DNA from: Corynebacterium mycetoides
GTDB lineage: Bacteria; Actinomycetota; Actinomycetes; Mycobacteriales; Mycobacteriaceae
NCBI RefSeq assembly: GCF_900103625.1
Contig: NZ_LT629700.1
Coordinates: forward strand, 1,984,001 to 2,048,000
DNA: 64,000 nucleotides
Direction of reading: 5' to 3'
This document shows positions 31,097 through 39,701 of the stretch, piece after piece. The notes below the pieces were generated by a model. That model did no database searches and had not been told where the DNA came from. It saw only the letters and a program-made list of their open reading frames with translations. The position numbers and the translations under genes were made by a program. Numbering within the stretch: position 1 is the first letter of the stretch; every line of letters begins with the position of its first letter.

Positions 31097-32320
31097 ATGC
31101 CGACTACCACCTCATACACAGCCGCAGCGGGGCAGCTCTACCCGCGCTTCGAGCGCCACCGCCGCGGGCGCGTTGTCGCCGGCGCCGCGTCTGGGCTGGC
31201 GGCGCACCTGGGGTTGGATGTGACGTGGGTGCGCGTGTTTTTCACCCTGGCCTGCTTCGCCAGCGGGTTCGGCCTGATCCTGTACGCCATGATGTGGGTG
31301 TTTACTCCGCTGGAGAAGCTGGAGAAGCTGGAGAAGCTGGAGAAGCTGGAAAACGGGGCGCGTCAGGGGGGCGTCGGAAAGCAAGGCGAGTGGCCGCAGG
31401 CGGCGTACGTCATTCTCGCGGGCGTCGGGATCGCCGGCGCGGTGGTGTCGATCGCGCTGGTTAGCGGGGTCGGCGGCGCGTTCTCTTTCGTCGTGGGCGT
31501 TGTCGCGGTCGGTGCGGTCGTGGTGTGGCAGGCCTACGACAGGGGGCTGTCGTCGGCAAGCAACGTCGTCGCGCTGGGGCTGGGCATCACGCTGGTGATG
31601 GGCGGGGTCCTCGCGATCGCGCTGCTGGGCGAGACCGCGGGCACGGCGGGCGTGGTGGTGGCCGTCGTGGCCACAATGTTCGGCATCTCGCTGCTGGTGA
31701 TCCCCCTGATCGTGCGGCTCGCGTCTTCGCTGATGCAGGAGCGCCAGGCCACGGCGGTGGCCAACCACCGCGCCGAGATCGCCTCCCGGCTGCACGACTC
31801 CGTGCTGCAGACACTCGCGCTGATTCAGAAGCGCGCGGATGATGCCGAGGAGGTCGCGCGCCTCGCGCGGGGCCAGGAACGCGAGTTGCGGGCCTGGCTT
31901 TTCGACGCCGACGTCAAGGCCGAGGAGCGCTCCACCTCCACCGTCTTCGCCGCGCTGAACAAGGCGGCCGGCGAGGTCGAGGACCTGTTTTCCGTGGTCA
32001 TCCGCCCGGTGTCGGTGGGCGAAGACGTCGCGTTCACCGGCGCCACCGAGCCGGTCGTGCTGGCGGCGCGCGAGGCGATGCTCAACTCCGCCAAGCACGC
32101 CGGGGTGGGAAGCATCGATGTGTACGCGGAGAACGTCGCCGGGGAGATCGGCGTGTTCGTGCGCGACCGCGGCTCCGGCTTCGACGCGGACGCCGTGCCG
32201 GCGGACCGCCACGGCGTGCGCGACTCCATCATCGGGCGAATGGAGCGCGCGGGGGGCCGTGCGGTGATTCGCTCGACGCCGGGCGAGGGCACTGAAGTCG
32301 AGCTGGGCTTACCGCTCTAG
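31097..32320 (+). CDS. esrS: Sensor histidine kinase with N-terminal PspC domain, EsrS-like
   Basis: This envelope-stress sensor has 407 residues. The N-terminal PspC domain (about 20-70, VVAGAASGLAAHLGLDVTW) precedes a LEK repeat linker and then several membrane helices (about 95-215). The HisKA_3 dimerisation box SRLHDSVLQTLALIQ carries the phospho-accepting His. The HATPase domain has REAMLNSAKHAG and VRDRGSGF. The ATG follows GGGGAC, with GACAAT 7 nt upstream, so either a leadered or a leaderless start is possible. Its cognate regulator is displaced downstream by an oxidoreductase gene. Confidence 0.9.
   Translation: MPTTTSYTAAAGQLYPRFERHRRGRVVAGAASGLAAHLGLDVTWVRVFFTLACFASGFGLILYAMMWVFTPLEKLEKLEKLEKLENGARQGGVGKQGEWPQAAYVILAGVGIAGAVVSIALVSGVGGAFSFVVGVVAVGAVVVWQAYDRGLSSASNVVALGLGITLVMGGVLAIALLGETAGTAGVVVAVVATMFGISLLVIPLIVRLASSLMQERQATAVANHRAEIASRLHDSVLQTLALIQKRADDAEEVARLARGQERELRAWLFDADVKAEERSTSTVFAALNKAAGEVEDLFSVVIRPVSVGEDVAFTGATEPVVLAAREAMLNSAKHAGVGSIDVYAENVAGEIGVFVRDRGSGFDADAVPADRHGVRDSIIGRMERAGGRAVIRSTPGEGTEVELGLPL
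31310..31354 (+). repeat. Five 9-bp repeats encoding L-E-K in EsrS
   Basis: Four exact copies of a 9-bp unit plus a fifth variant encode LEK x4 then LEN, forming a charged helical linker between the PspC domain and the next membrane helices of the kinase. Copy-number change would keep the frame. Confidence 0.85.
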
Positions 32321-33414
32321 AGAGTGGGGTAGTCGATGTAGCCGGTGTCGCCGCCGGTGTAGAAGGTGGCGGGGTTCGGAGTGTTTTCCTCGGCCCCTGT
32401 CCTCCACCGGGTGACCAGGTCGGGGTTGGCCAGCATCGGGCGCGCCACGGCGGGGCCGTCGACCCAGCCCTTCTCCACCATCTCCACGGCGTCTTCCCGG
32501 GTGGTGGTTCGGGATTCCAGGATGGTGGCGTTGCCGAAGATGGTTCCCTTGTACGTGTTGCGCACGAGCTGGGCGATCTCGCCGGACAGGTCGGGCTGCT
32601 CGAGGGAGATGTAGGCCAGGCCCAGCTCTTGGATTGCCTGGACGAGCTCGCCGTACGTCTCCAAGGCGTGGGCGGTGTCGGATTCGCCGACACCCTGGAT
32701 GCTCACACCCGGGCTGATGCGGATGGCGAGGCGGTCGGCGCCGATCTCGTCGGCGACTGCGCGCATCACCGAGATGGGGAAAGCGGCGCGCTTGCGCGGG
32801 GTGCCGCCCCATTCGTCGTCGCGCACGTTGGAGTTCTTGCCCAGGAAGGTGTGCAGCAGGTAGCCGTTGGCGCCGTGCAGCTCCACGCCGTCGAACCCGG
32901 CGTTCATCGCGCGGCGAGCGGCGAGGACGAACTCCTCCCGGATTGTGTCGAGGTGCTCAGCGGTCGCGGCCTGGGGCGTCTCGAAATCGATGTGGTTGCC
33001 CTGGGCGTCGTAGGTGTAGCCGTCGTGGGCCACGGCGCTCGGCGCCTCAACCGGCTTCCCGGTGATGGCGGAGTGGGTGTTCCACCCGGCGTGCATGTGC
33101 TGGTTGACGATGAGGCCGCCGTTGTCGTGGACGGCGTCGGTGACCTCGCGCCAGGCGGGGACGTGGTCGTCGCTAAAGATGCCGGGCTGGAGGAACTGGG
33201 CGCGGCCCGCCTGAGAGGGCGAGGTGCCGTCGGTGACGAGCAGCCCGACGCTGGCGCGCTCGGAGAAGTAGGTGACCATCCGCGGGGTGGGGGTGCCGTC
33301 CGGGTTGGCGCGCAGCCTGCCCATCGGCGCCTGCATCACCCTGTTTTTCAGCTTCAACGCCCCTGCCTCGATGGGCTGCCAGAGGATGTCGGTGTTCGTC
33401 GTGTTGTCAGTCAT
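32317..33414 (-). CDS. Old yellow enzyme family NADH:flavin oxidoreductase
   Basis: This FMN-dependent ene-reductase acts on activated alkenes such as enones or maleimides. The 365-residue TIM barrel shows the FMN/substrate motifs APMGRLRANPDG, QHMHAGW and HGANGYLLHTFL (the His-x-x-Asn pair that binds the substrate oxygen). GFDGVELHGANG and a C-terminal phosphate-binding region with a GPAVARPMLANPDLV segment follow. The gene is convergent with esrS (shared CTAG stop) and divergent from esrR, so it sits between the two genes of a two-component system. It may respond to electrophile stress; that is inference. Confidence 0.93.
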   Translation of the reverse strand: MTDNTTNTDILWQPIEAGALKLKNRVMQAPMGRLRANPDGTPTPRMVTYFSERASVGLLVTDGTSPSQAGRAQFLQPGIFSDDHVPAWREVTDAVHDNGGLIVNQHMHAGWNTHSAITGKPVEAPSAVAHDGYTYDAQGNHIDFETPQAATAEHLDTIREEFVLAARRAMNAGFDGVELHGANGYLLHTFLGKNSNVRDDEWGGTPRKRAAFPISVMRAVADEIGADRLAIRISPGVSIQGVGESDTAHALETYGELVQAIQELGLAYISLEQPDLSGEIAQLVRNTYKGTIFGNATILESRTTTREDAVEMVEKGWVDGPAVARPMLANPDLVTRWRTGAEENTPNPATFYTGGDTGYIDYPTL

Positions 33415-33551
33415 AACGTGCTTCTTTTACGTCCTTCTTTTCGAAAAGTTCGGGGAGGTATTCGAACCGCGCCCATGGTACGCCTGACTACAACGCGCAT
33501 GGGCGGGGTCTTATTTCGGCGGTACGGGGCGCGGCGGGTCGGCCGGTGGCT

Positions 33552-33557
33552 TATTGT
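33552..33557 (+). promoter_or_regulatory. esrR candidate -10 element, leaderless
   Basis: TATTGT ends 7 nt before the esrR ATG. With esrS separated by the oxidoreductase gene, esrR needs its own promoter, and this is the best candidate in the 150-bp spacer. Confidence 0.45.
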
Positions 33558-33564
33558 CTGGTGT

Positions 33565-34227
33565 ATGGTTCGCGTCTTCCTCGTCGACGATCACTCCGTT
33601 TTCCGTGCCGGCGTGCGCGCCGAGCTCGCCGCCGCCGCAGGCATCGAGGTCGCCGGGGAGGCGGGCTCGGTGGCGGAGGCCATCGCGGGTATTGGGCAGG
33701 TGCGGCCCGACGTCGTGCTTCTCGACGTCCACATGCCCGACGGCGGCGGCCTCGCCGTAATCAGGGGAGTCCCGTCGGAGACGCCGGCCACCTTCCTCGC
33801 GCTGTCCGTCTCGGACGCGGCGGAGGACGTCATCGCCTTGATCCGCGCCGGGGCGCGCGGGTACGTGACCAAGAACATCGCAGGTGAGGAGCTCGCCGAG
33901 GCGATCGTGCGCGTCCACGGCGGCGACGCGTACTTCTCCCCGCGCCTGGCCGGGTTCGTCCTCGACGCTTTCGCCTCGGGCGGGGTGGTGGAGGACCCCG
34001 AGGGCGAGCCGGTCAAGGTGGAGGACCCGCTTGTCGACGCCCTCACGAGGCGCGAGCTGGAAGTCCTGCGGCTTCTGGCGCGCGGCTACACCTACAAGGA
34101 AATCGGCGGGCAGTTGTTCATTTCGGTGAAGACGGTGGAGACGCACGCGTCGAATATCTTGCGCAAGACACAGACGTCGAACAGGCATCAGCTCACGCGC
34201 TGGGCGGCGGACCGAAACCTGGATTAG
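33565..34227 (+). CDS. esrR: NarL/LuxR-family response regulator, EsrR-like
   Basis: This is the regulator of the envelope-stress system, 220 residues. The receiver domain (1-120) has the acidic pair in FLVDDHSVFRAG, the phospho-acceptor Asp in VVLLDVHMPDGGG and the conserved Lys in GYVTKNIAGEEL. The LuxR-type helix-turn-helix (about 150-210) reads LTRRELEVLRLLARGYTYKEI and ends with the DNA-contact helix VKTVETHASNILRK. The end overlaps the convergent FAD-dependent gene by 35 bp. Pairing with EsrS is inferred from C. glutamicum order. Confidence 0.9.
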   Translation: MVRVFLVDDHSVFRAGVRAELAAAAGIEVAGEAGSVAEAIAGIGQVRPDVVLLDVHMPDGGGLAVIRGVPSETPATFLALSVSDAAEDVIALIRAGARGYVTKNIAGEELAEAIVRVHGGDAYFSPRLAGFVLDAFASGGVVEDPEGEPVKVEDPLVDALTRRELEVLRLLARGYTYKEIGGQLFISVKTVETHASNILRKTQTSNRHQLTRWAADRNLD

Positions 34228-36124
34228 GAGAGGACTGGGAGAGCAGGGAGGCTGCCACCGCGTCTGTTTCCTGCAGGAACGGGGCGTCGGTGCCCGGCAT
34301 CGGCGAGATGGTCGTGTCGGCCCACTGGCCGCCCGTGGGAATGCCCGCGATGTGCAGCCGCGGGTCCAAGGTGCCGTCGGCGCGCACGGCGCGCCGGGTG
34401 GCGGCGTCGGTCTCAGGAGCGGCGGTGGGGACGCCGTGGGGGGCGAAGGGGCGGATGCGCCGGGCGTCGAGAAGCGAGCGGGTGAGCGGATCGGCGGGGC
34501 GGCGGACGTCCGGGCCGGGCAGAAAGGCGTCGGCGAGAACGGGTGCCGTGACGCGGCGTGTGGCGCTCGTGGCGGTAAATCCCGGGTCGGCGGCGGAGAG
34601 GACGGGCTGGCCGCCGAGGAAGCGGATAATCCCTGCGTCGTAGAGCGCCAGCAGCTCGCGAGTGCGGAACAGGGGAGGCCCGGAACCCACCATCTGACCG
34701 AAGGCCAAGAACTCGCGGAGCGCGCGCAGCCGGTCCTCCTCGGCGCCGCGGCCGTTCTCCACGGCGATGGTCGTGGGCTTGCGCGCCGTGGAGATCTCCC
34801 ACAGCGCAGCCTTGACGGGCGAATCCCACGCCGCGACGGCCTCGGCGATGTCGCGTTCCATGCGGGAGGCGATGTATTCGCCCAGCTCGCCGATGCCGAG
34901 GCCGTCGGTGCCGCGCAGGGGGTCGATCCACTCGTTTAAGTCGAAGTCCGCGTCCGCCGAGCCGCGCAGGGCGTCGTTGAGCGCCGCGGGCACGAGCGAG
35001 ATGTCCACCGCGGAGGCCACGGGCTCGACGTCGGCGGCGTCGATGAGCCCGACGATCTCGTCGAGGCCGCGCCGAAGGGCGTTCGGGCGGACCCGCGCGA
35101 GGGTGCGGTAGTAGGCGGCGTAGGCGTCGCGCACGAGCGCCGGCCAGATGCGGGTGCCGAACGCGATGGGGGAATGCTCTGAAGCCAGTTCTGAGAGTAC
35201 TGCCCGGTGCCGCTCGAGGGTTCCGGCGGGCGGAAGCGAGTGGTACTCAGACTTGGGCAGGTACGGGTACCCGCGCCCGGAAGTGACCACGATGCGCGGC
35301 TCGCGCCCCGACGGGACGTAGCTCAGCCCCGAGCGGGCCGAGGCGTCGGGCACGAAGCGGCCGCCCCGGTCGATGGTGATCAACGCCATGAGGTCGAAAA
35401 ATCCCATGCCGAGGCCACGGACGAGGACGGCCTCCCCGGGGGCGAGAGCGGCGGTGTCCTGCTCGACCGGGTTGTCAGGGGCGACCCACACCCCGCCTGA
35501 GGAGGGGGGCGCGGACCGGGCGGGCAGCACCCACCCGGTGGACAGCACGGTCGCGTCGGCGGTGACGGTCGAGCCGTCGTCCAGCTCGATGCGGTCGCGC
35601 CCGCCGTCCTCGGTGATGCCCACGGCCCGCGCGCGGTGGGTGCGCACCGTGACGTAGTCCGGCAGTTGGGCGAGCGCCACGTCGAAGACCCAGCGGAGGT
35701 ATTCGCCGTAGAGGGCGCGGGAGGGGTTGGATTCAGTGCGCGTCGCCGCGATCTCCGCCGCGAACCGCTCGGTGCGCGCGGGGTCGGCCGGGTGGGCGTC
35801 GTAAAGCGAGCGGGCGGGGGAGGCTACGGCGTCGCGCTCGCCGCGGATGAGTTGGATCCACTCGAACATGGTGGGGCCCTCGAGCACGCGGCCGCCGACC
35901 GTGGAGCCGGGCTCGGTAAAGAGCGTCACCGCCCCGGCCAGGGTGTTCATGCACAGCGTCCGGGTCTGGTCGGTCTCCCAGACCCGGCCCGCGCCGATCT
36001 CGGCGTCGTCGATGAGGTGCAGAGTGAGTGCCTTCGGGGGGCGGCCGTCCAGGTACGACGCGATGCGTTCGACGGTGGAAATCCCGCGCGGGCCCATGCC
36101 CACGAGTGCGATGTCTGCCTGCAT
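34193..36124 (-). CDS. Large FAD/NAD(P)-binding protein, putative N-hydroxylase or monooxygenase-like
   Basis: The 643-residue protein starts with a Rossmann dinucleotide motif (DIALVGMGPRGISTVERI), the pattern of FAD/NAD(P)-binding proteins of the NAD_binding_9 type. A second nucleotide-binding region lies near VLVRGLGMGFFDLMALI. The C-terminus has a family-like GTDAPFLQETDAVAASLL. Its exact reaction is unknown; relatives act as flavin monooxygenases or N-hydroxylases. The ATG at 36124 gives a start next to the Rossmann strand; a TTG 9 nt upstream has better spacing to GGAGG. It is divergent from the ABC transporter, with a McbR-like palindrome between, so I place it in the same system. Confidence 0.75.
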   Translation of the reverse strand: MQADIALVGMGPRGISTVERIASYLDGRPPKALTLHLIDDAEIGAGRVWETDQTRTLCMNTLAGAVTLFTEPGSTVGGRVLEGPTMFEWIQLIRGERDAVASPARSLYDAHPADPARTERFAAEIAATRTESNPSRALYGEYLRWVFDVALAQLPDYVTVRTHRARAVGITEDGGRDRIELDDGSTVTADATVLSTGWVLPARSAPPSSGGVWVAPDNPVEQDTAALAPGEAVLVRGLGMGFFDLMALITIDRGGRFVPDASARSGLSYVPSGREPRIVVTSGRGYPYLPKSEYHSLPPAGTLERHRAVLSELASEHSPIAFGTRIWPALVRDAYAAYYRTLARVRPNALRRGLDEIVGLIDAADVEPVASAVDISLVPAALNDALRGSADADFDLNEWIDPLRGTDGLGIGELGEYIASRMERDIAEAVAAWDSPVKAALWEISTARKPTTIAVENGRGAEEDRLRALREFLAFGQMVGSGPPLFRTRELLALYDAGIIRFLGGQPVLSAADPGFTATSATRRVTAPVLADAFLPGPDVRRPADPLTRSLLDARRIRPFAPHGVPTAAPETDAATRRAVRADGTLDPRLHIAGIPTGGQWADTTISPMPGTDAPFLQETDAVAASLLSQSSPNPGFGPPPSA

Positions 36125-36187
36125 GCGGTTCAATGTACCTCCGCCCTCATCTTCGGACCCCAAACAGACCGAGTAGTTTATTTTTAT

Positions 36188-36203
36188 TAGACCAAATCGT
36201 CTA
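36188..36203. promoter_or_regulatory. Perfect McbR-type operator, TAGAC-N6-GTCTA
   Basis: TAGAC (36188-36192), six bases, GTCTA (36199-36203) is an exact copy of the palindrome published for McbR, the methionine/cysteine repressor of C. glutamicum. It lies at the -35 position of the transporter promoter and between the divergent FAD gene and transporter operon, so it could control both. Confidence 0.7.
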
Positions 36204-36210
36204 CCCGTGG

Positions 36211-36216
36211 TATGTT
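36211..36216 (+). promoter_or_regulatory. -10 element of the ABC transporter operon
   Basis: TATGTT ends 7 nt before the ATG of a 10-codon upstream frame (36224), while the preceding 17 bp reach the McbR-type palindrome. Transcription should start at or beside that ATG. Confidence 0.5.
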
Positions 36217-36223
36217 ACGCGCC

Positions 36224-36256
36224 ATGCAGACCCAGACGAAGGACGACGCGCAGTGA
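36224..36256 (+). CDS. 10-residue leader peptide coupled to the substrate-binding protein gene
   Basis: ATG 36224 opens a frame of ten codons (MQTQTKDDAQ) whose TGA overlaps the GTG start of the next gene (GTGA). It sits 7 nt after a -10 element and could be translated from a leaderless mRNA, delivering ribosomes to the GTG. It contains no Cys or Met besides the start, so it does not look like a sulfur attenuator. Whether it is translated is unproven. Confidence 0.4.
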   Translation: MQTQTKDDAQ

Positions 36257-37923
36257 GGGCGCGGTGGACACGAGGGGCCGCCGCCGTGGCGCTGCTTCTA
36301 GCCGGCGGGCTCGCGGCGGGGTGCGCTGCGGACGCCGGCACCCAGGCGGCTGAGCCGAGCGAGGACGTCATCACCTACCTGGAGCCCAACTGGTTCACCA
36401 GCCTGTACCCGCCGGCCGCGGGCTTCTACCCGAACGGCGGGGTGGTCAACCAGATCACGGACAGACTGCTCTACCAGGACCCAGACACGCTCGAGCTCTC
36501 GCCGTGGATTGCCACGAGCCTGCCCGAGGTCAACGCGGACGCCACCGAGTTCACCTTCGACATCCGCACCGACGTGACGTACTCGGACGGCAGCCCGCTG
36601 ACCGCCCGCAACGTCGTGGACAACATCGACCTCTACGGCAAGGGCGACAAGTCCCGCCTGCTCAGCCCATCCGAGCAGATCAAGGGGTACGACCACGGCG
36701 AGGTCGTCGACGACGATACCGTCCGCTTCCACTTCTTCGAGCCGGCCCCCGGCTTCGCGCAGGCGGTGTCCGTCTACAACGCCGGCCTGCTGTCCGACGC
36801 CAGCCTCGCCATGCGCAACGAGGAATTCGGCCCCGGCAACGCCGTCAACGTCATCGGCTCCGGGCCCTTCGTCATCAGCGACGAGCAGCTCGGAACAGAG
36901 CTGACCCTGCGCACGCGCGAGGACTACAACTGGGCCCCGCCCGCCCTGGAACACCAGGGCAGAGCGCGCATCGGCGGGGTGCGCTTCAAGCTCGCCCCCG
37001 AGGAGTCCATGCGCACCGGCGCGGTGCTCTCCGGCCAGGCAGACATCGCCCGCAGCATCACCGCCCCCGCCGAGCGCTACATGGAAGACGCCGGCGCGCA
37101 CATCATCTCCCGCGGCACGAACTCCATGAACAACCAGCTCGCCCTGCGGTTTAACCACCCTCTTCTTCAGGACATCCGTGTGCGCCAGGCCATCACCCAC
37201 GGCATCGACCGCGCCGAGATCCTGCGCGTGCTGTTTTCGCCGTCCTACCCGCTCGCGACCTCGACGGTGGCGGCCACGGGCCTGGGCTACAAGGAGCAGG
37301 ACCAGTCCGCCTACGCCTTCGACCCGGACGAGTCGCGCCGCCTGCTCGCAGAGGCCGGCTGGACGCCCGGCCCGGACGGGATCGTGCAGAAGGACGGCGA
37401 GCGCTTGTCACTGCGCGTCAACATCGCCGGACCCCAGCCGCGCTCCCGGGAGGTGCAAACCATGATCCAGGACCAGCTGCGCCAGATCGGCATTGAACTG
37501 ACCATCAACTCCGGGGACAACGCCAGCCAGAACGCCGACGCGAAAGACCAGGGGAAGATTCAGATTTACCACTCCATGGTCGGCCGGGCGGACTACGGCG
37601 CCATCGAGTCGCTCTACTCGGTCTCTTCCCGCGACGTGTTCATCAACTCGCCGTTCGGCGGGGAGAAGGGGCAGATCGCCGACCAGCACCTCGAAGACCT
37701 GCTGCACCAAACGGTCTCGCTTCCCGACAACGCCGACCGCGCCGCCGCCGTCGCGGCCGTCCAGGACTACGTCACCGAGCAGGCCTACTCCATCCCGCTG
37801 TTCGAGGAGCCGCAAGTCTACGCCACGACCGACCGCCTGAAGGGCTTCGAACCAGAGGCAGTGGCCCGGCCATCCTTCTACAGCGTCTACCTTGACGACG
37901 CCCGCGAGGGGGAGGGGAACTAG
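36253..37923 (+). CDS. Peptide/nickel-type ABC transporter substrate-binding lipoprotein
   Basis: This is the extracellular receptor of the importer encoded downstream (SBP_bac_5 type). The 556-residue product has a lipoprotein signal: a basic start (MRARWTRG), a hydrophobic core and the lipobox LAAGC with Cys26 as the lipid anchor. The mature part shows the family pattern YLEPNWFTSLYPPAAGF, TFDIRTDVTYSDGSPLTARNV and VIGSGPF. The GTG start overlaps the leader peptide stop. The ligand is unknown. The cassette resembles those of the KPN_01854 substrate-binding family, which I recall as neighbours of CMD and alkylhydroperoxidase genes. With the McbR-type site, an organosulfur ligand is a reasonable guess. 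Confidence 0.88.
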   Translation: MRARWTRGAAAVALLLAGGLAAGCAADAGTQAAEPSEDVITYLEPNWFTSLYPPAAGFYPNGGVVNQITDRLLYQDPDTLELSPWIATSLPEVNADATEFTFDIRTDVTYSDGSPLTARNVVDNIDLYGKGDKSRLLSPSEQIKGYDHGEVVDDDTVRFHFFEPAPGFAQAVSVYNAGLLSDASLAMRNEEFGPGNAVNVIGSGPFVISDEQLGTELTLRTREDYNWAPPALEHQGRARIGGVRFKLAPEESMRTGAVLSGQADIARSITAPAERYMEDAGAHIISRGTNSMNNQLALRFNHPLLQDIRVRQAITHGIDRAEILRVLFSPSYPLATSTVAATGLGYKEQDQSAYAFDPDESRRLLAEAGWTPGPDGIVQKDGERLSLRVNIAGPQPRSREVQTMIQDQLRQIGIELTINSGDNASQNADAKDQGKIQIYHSMVGRADYGAIESLYSVSSRDVFINSPFGGEKGQIADQHLEDLLHQTVSLPDNADRAAAVAAVQDYVTEQAYSIPLFEEPQVYATTDRLKGFEPEAVARPSFYSVYLDDAREGEGN

Positions 37924-38859
37924 ATGAGCTACGTTATCCGCAGACTCGCCCAGGCCCTCGTTGTCCTGCTACTCGCCTATACCGCCGCCTTCTTCCTCCT
38001 GTCCGCGCTTCCGTCGGACGGCGTCATGGCCCGCTACGCCGACCCGGCGCTGGGCCTGTCCAAGGAGGAGGTTGAGGCGATCCGCACCGAGCTGGGCGTC
38101 GACAAGCCTCTCGCGGTGCAGTATTTCACGGCGCTGGGTGGGTTCCTCACCGGCGATCTGGGTTACTCGGTGCGCACCGGGACCCCCGTCGCCGACCTGA
38201 TCGCCGACGCCGCGCCCCACACCCTCGCCCTCGCGGTCACGTCCGTCGGGCTGGCGGTGGTGGTCGCGCTCGCCGTCGCGTACGTGGCCACGCTGCCGGG
38301 GATGGGCGCGGTCGGCGGCTTCTTCCGCTCGCTGCCGTCGTTCCTCGTCTCCCTGCCCGGGTTCTGGGTGGCCATCCTGCTGCTGCAGTTCTTCTCCTTC
38401 CGCCTCGGGTGGGTCGACGTGATCGACCCCGGCCCCGTCGAGGGCCTGGTGCTGCCCACGCTCACCCTCGTCGTGCCGATGTCGGCGCCGCTGATCCAGG
38501 TGCTGGTGCGCTCGATCGACGAGGTCAAGGCCCAGCCGTTCGTTCAGGTCCTGCGCGCCCGTGGGGCGAGCGAGGCGCGGATTTTCTGGCGTAACGTGCT
38601 GCGCAACGCCACGCTGCCCGCGCTGACCACGGCCGGCCTGCTCTTCGGCGAGCTCATCAGCGGCGCAGTCGTGACCGAGACCGTCTTCGCCCGTACGGGG
38701 CTCGGGTCGCTGGTGGTCACCGCCGTGTCCAACCGCGACACCCCGGTCCTGCTCGGAATCGTCCTCCTCGCGGCGGCCGCGTACGTGGTGATCAACTTCC
38801 TCATCGACATCCTCTACCCGGTAATTGACGTCCGCCTGCGCCCTAAGGAGCGATCATGA
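37924..38859 (+). CDS. ABC transporter permease (DppB-like)
   Basis: This is the first permease subunit of the importer, 311 residues with about six membrane helices. It has the N-terminal family motif YVIRRLAQALVVLLLAYTAAFFLL, the cytoplasmic EAA-type loop (VRSIDEVKAQPFVQVLRARGASEARIF) that docks on the ATPase, and ends RLRPKERS. The ATG directly follows the stop of the lipoprotein gene and its own stop overlaps the next ATG. Confidence 0.93.
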   Translation: MSYVIRRLAQALVVLLLAYTAAFFLLSALPSDGVMARYADPALGLSKEEVEAIRTELGVDKPLAVQYFTALGGFLTGDLGYSVRTGTPVADLIADAAPHTLALAVTSVGLAVVVALAVAYVATLPGMGAVGGFFRSLPSFLVSLPGFWVAILLLQFFSFRLGWVDVIDPGPVEGLVLPTLTLVVPMSAPLIQVLVRSIDEVKAQPFVQVLRARGASEARIFWRNVLRNATLPALTTAGLLFGELISGAVVTETVFARTGLGSLVVTAVSNRDTPVLLGIVLLAAAAYVVINFLIDILYPVIDVRLRPKERS

Positions 38860-39701
38860 CAGACACGTTGTTGCGCGCCCCGCGCCGCCGTCCCCGCACC
38901 GGCGGGCGCTGGACCGCACCCGGCTCACTCGCCGCGCTGGCCGTGCTCGCGGTGGCGGCTCTCTGGGCCGCCTTCCCGGGGGTGTTCGCCACCGCCGACC
39001 CGTACGCGGGCACGGATGTGGCGCTGTTGCCCCCGAGCGGAGAGCACTGGTTCGGGACCGACTCGGTGGGCCGCGACCTCTATTCGCGCGTGGTCTACGG
39101 GGCACGGCAATCGCTGTTCGGCGCCGCGCTCGCCGTTCTGGTGGGCCTGGTGGCGGGCACCCTCCTCGGCCTCGTCGCCGGCTCCGCGCGGGGGTGGGTG
39201 GACACGGTGATCATGCGGCTCGTCGATGTCCTCCTGGCGATCCCGGGCATCCTCTTGTCGCTGTCGATCATCATCGTCTTGGGATTCGGGTCCCTGCAGG
39301 CGGCCTTCGCCGTTGGCGTAGCCACGATCGCCGCGTTCGCTCGCCTGGCGCGCGCGCAGGTGATGACGGTGGCGACGGCCGATTACGTGGAGGCGGCCTA
39401 CGGCTCCGGTGCGACCCGGGCCCAGGCTCTGGTCCGGCACGTCCTGCCGAACTCCCTGACCCCGGTGATCGCGCTGGCGGCCCTGCAGTTCGGCACCGCA
39501 GTGCTCCAGCTGTCCATTCTCGGCTTCCTCGGTTACGGCGCGCCGCCGCCCGTGCCCGAGTGGGGCCTCATCATTGCGGAGGGGCGCGACTTCATGGCGT
39601 TCGCGTGGTGGACCATCGTCCTGCCGGGCCTGGCTATCGTCGCGACCGTAATGTCCGCCAACCGCCTGGCGCGCAACATTGGAGTGGAGGAGCAGCGATG
39701 A
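38856..39701 (+). CDS. ABC transporter permease (DppC-like)
   Basis: This is the second permease subunit, 281 residues. It has the DppC-type N-terminus with a membrane helix, then HWFGTDSVGRDLYSRVVYGARQSL, a hallmark of this family. The EAA loop is TADYVEAAYGSGATRAQALVRHVLPNS and the C-terminal helices follow. ATGA overlaps join it to the permease upstream and to the ATPase downstream, so the whole set is one operon. Confidence 0.93.
   Translation: MTDTLLRAPRRRPRTGGRWTAPGSLAALAVLAVAALWAAFPGVFATADPYAGTDVALLPPSGEHWFGTDSVGRDLYSRVVYGARQSLFGAALAVLVGLVAGTLLGLVAGSARGWVDTVIMRLVDVLLAIPGILLSLSIIIVLGFGSLQAAFAVGVATIAAFARLARAQVMTVATADYVEAAYGSGATRAQALVRHVLPNSLTPVIALAALQFGTAVLQLSILGFLGYGAPPPVPEWGLIIAEGRDFMAFAWWTIVLPGLAIVATVMSANRLARNIGVEEQR

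Noticed and set aside
32629..33564. Long N-terminal extension of the response regulator frame
   Set aside because: The extension lies antisense to the oxidoreductase gene. The receiver domain starts directly after ATG 33565, which has a -10 element at the leaderless distance.
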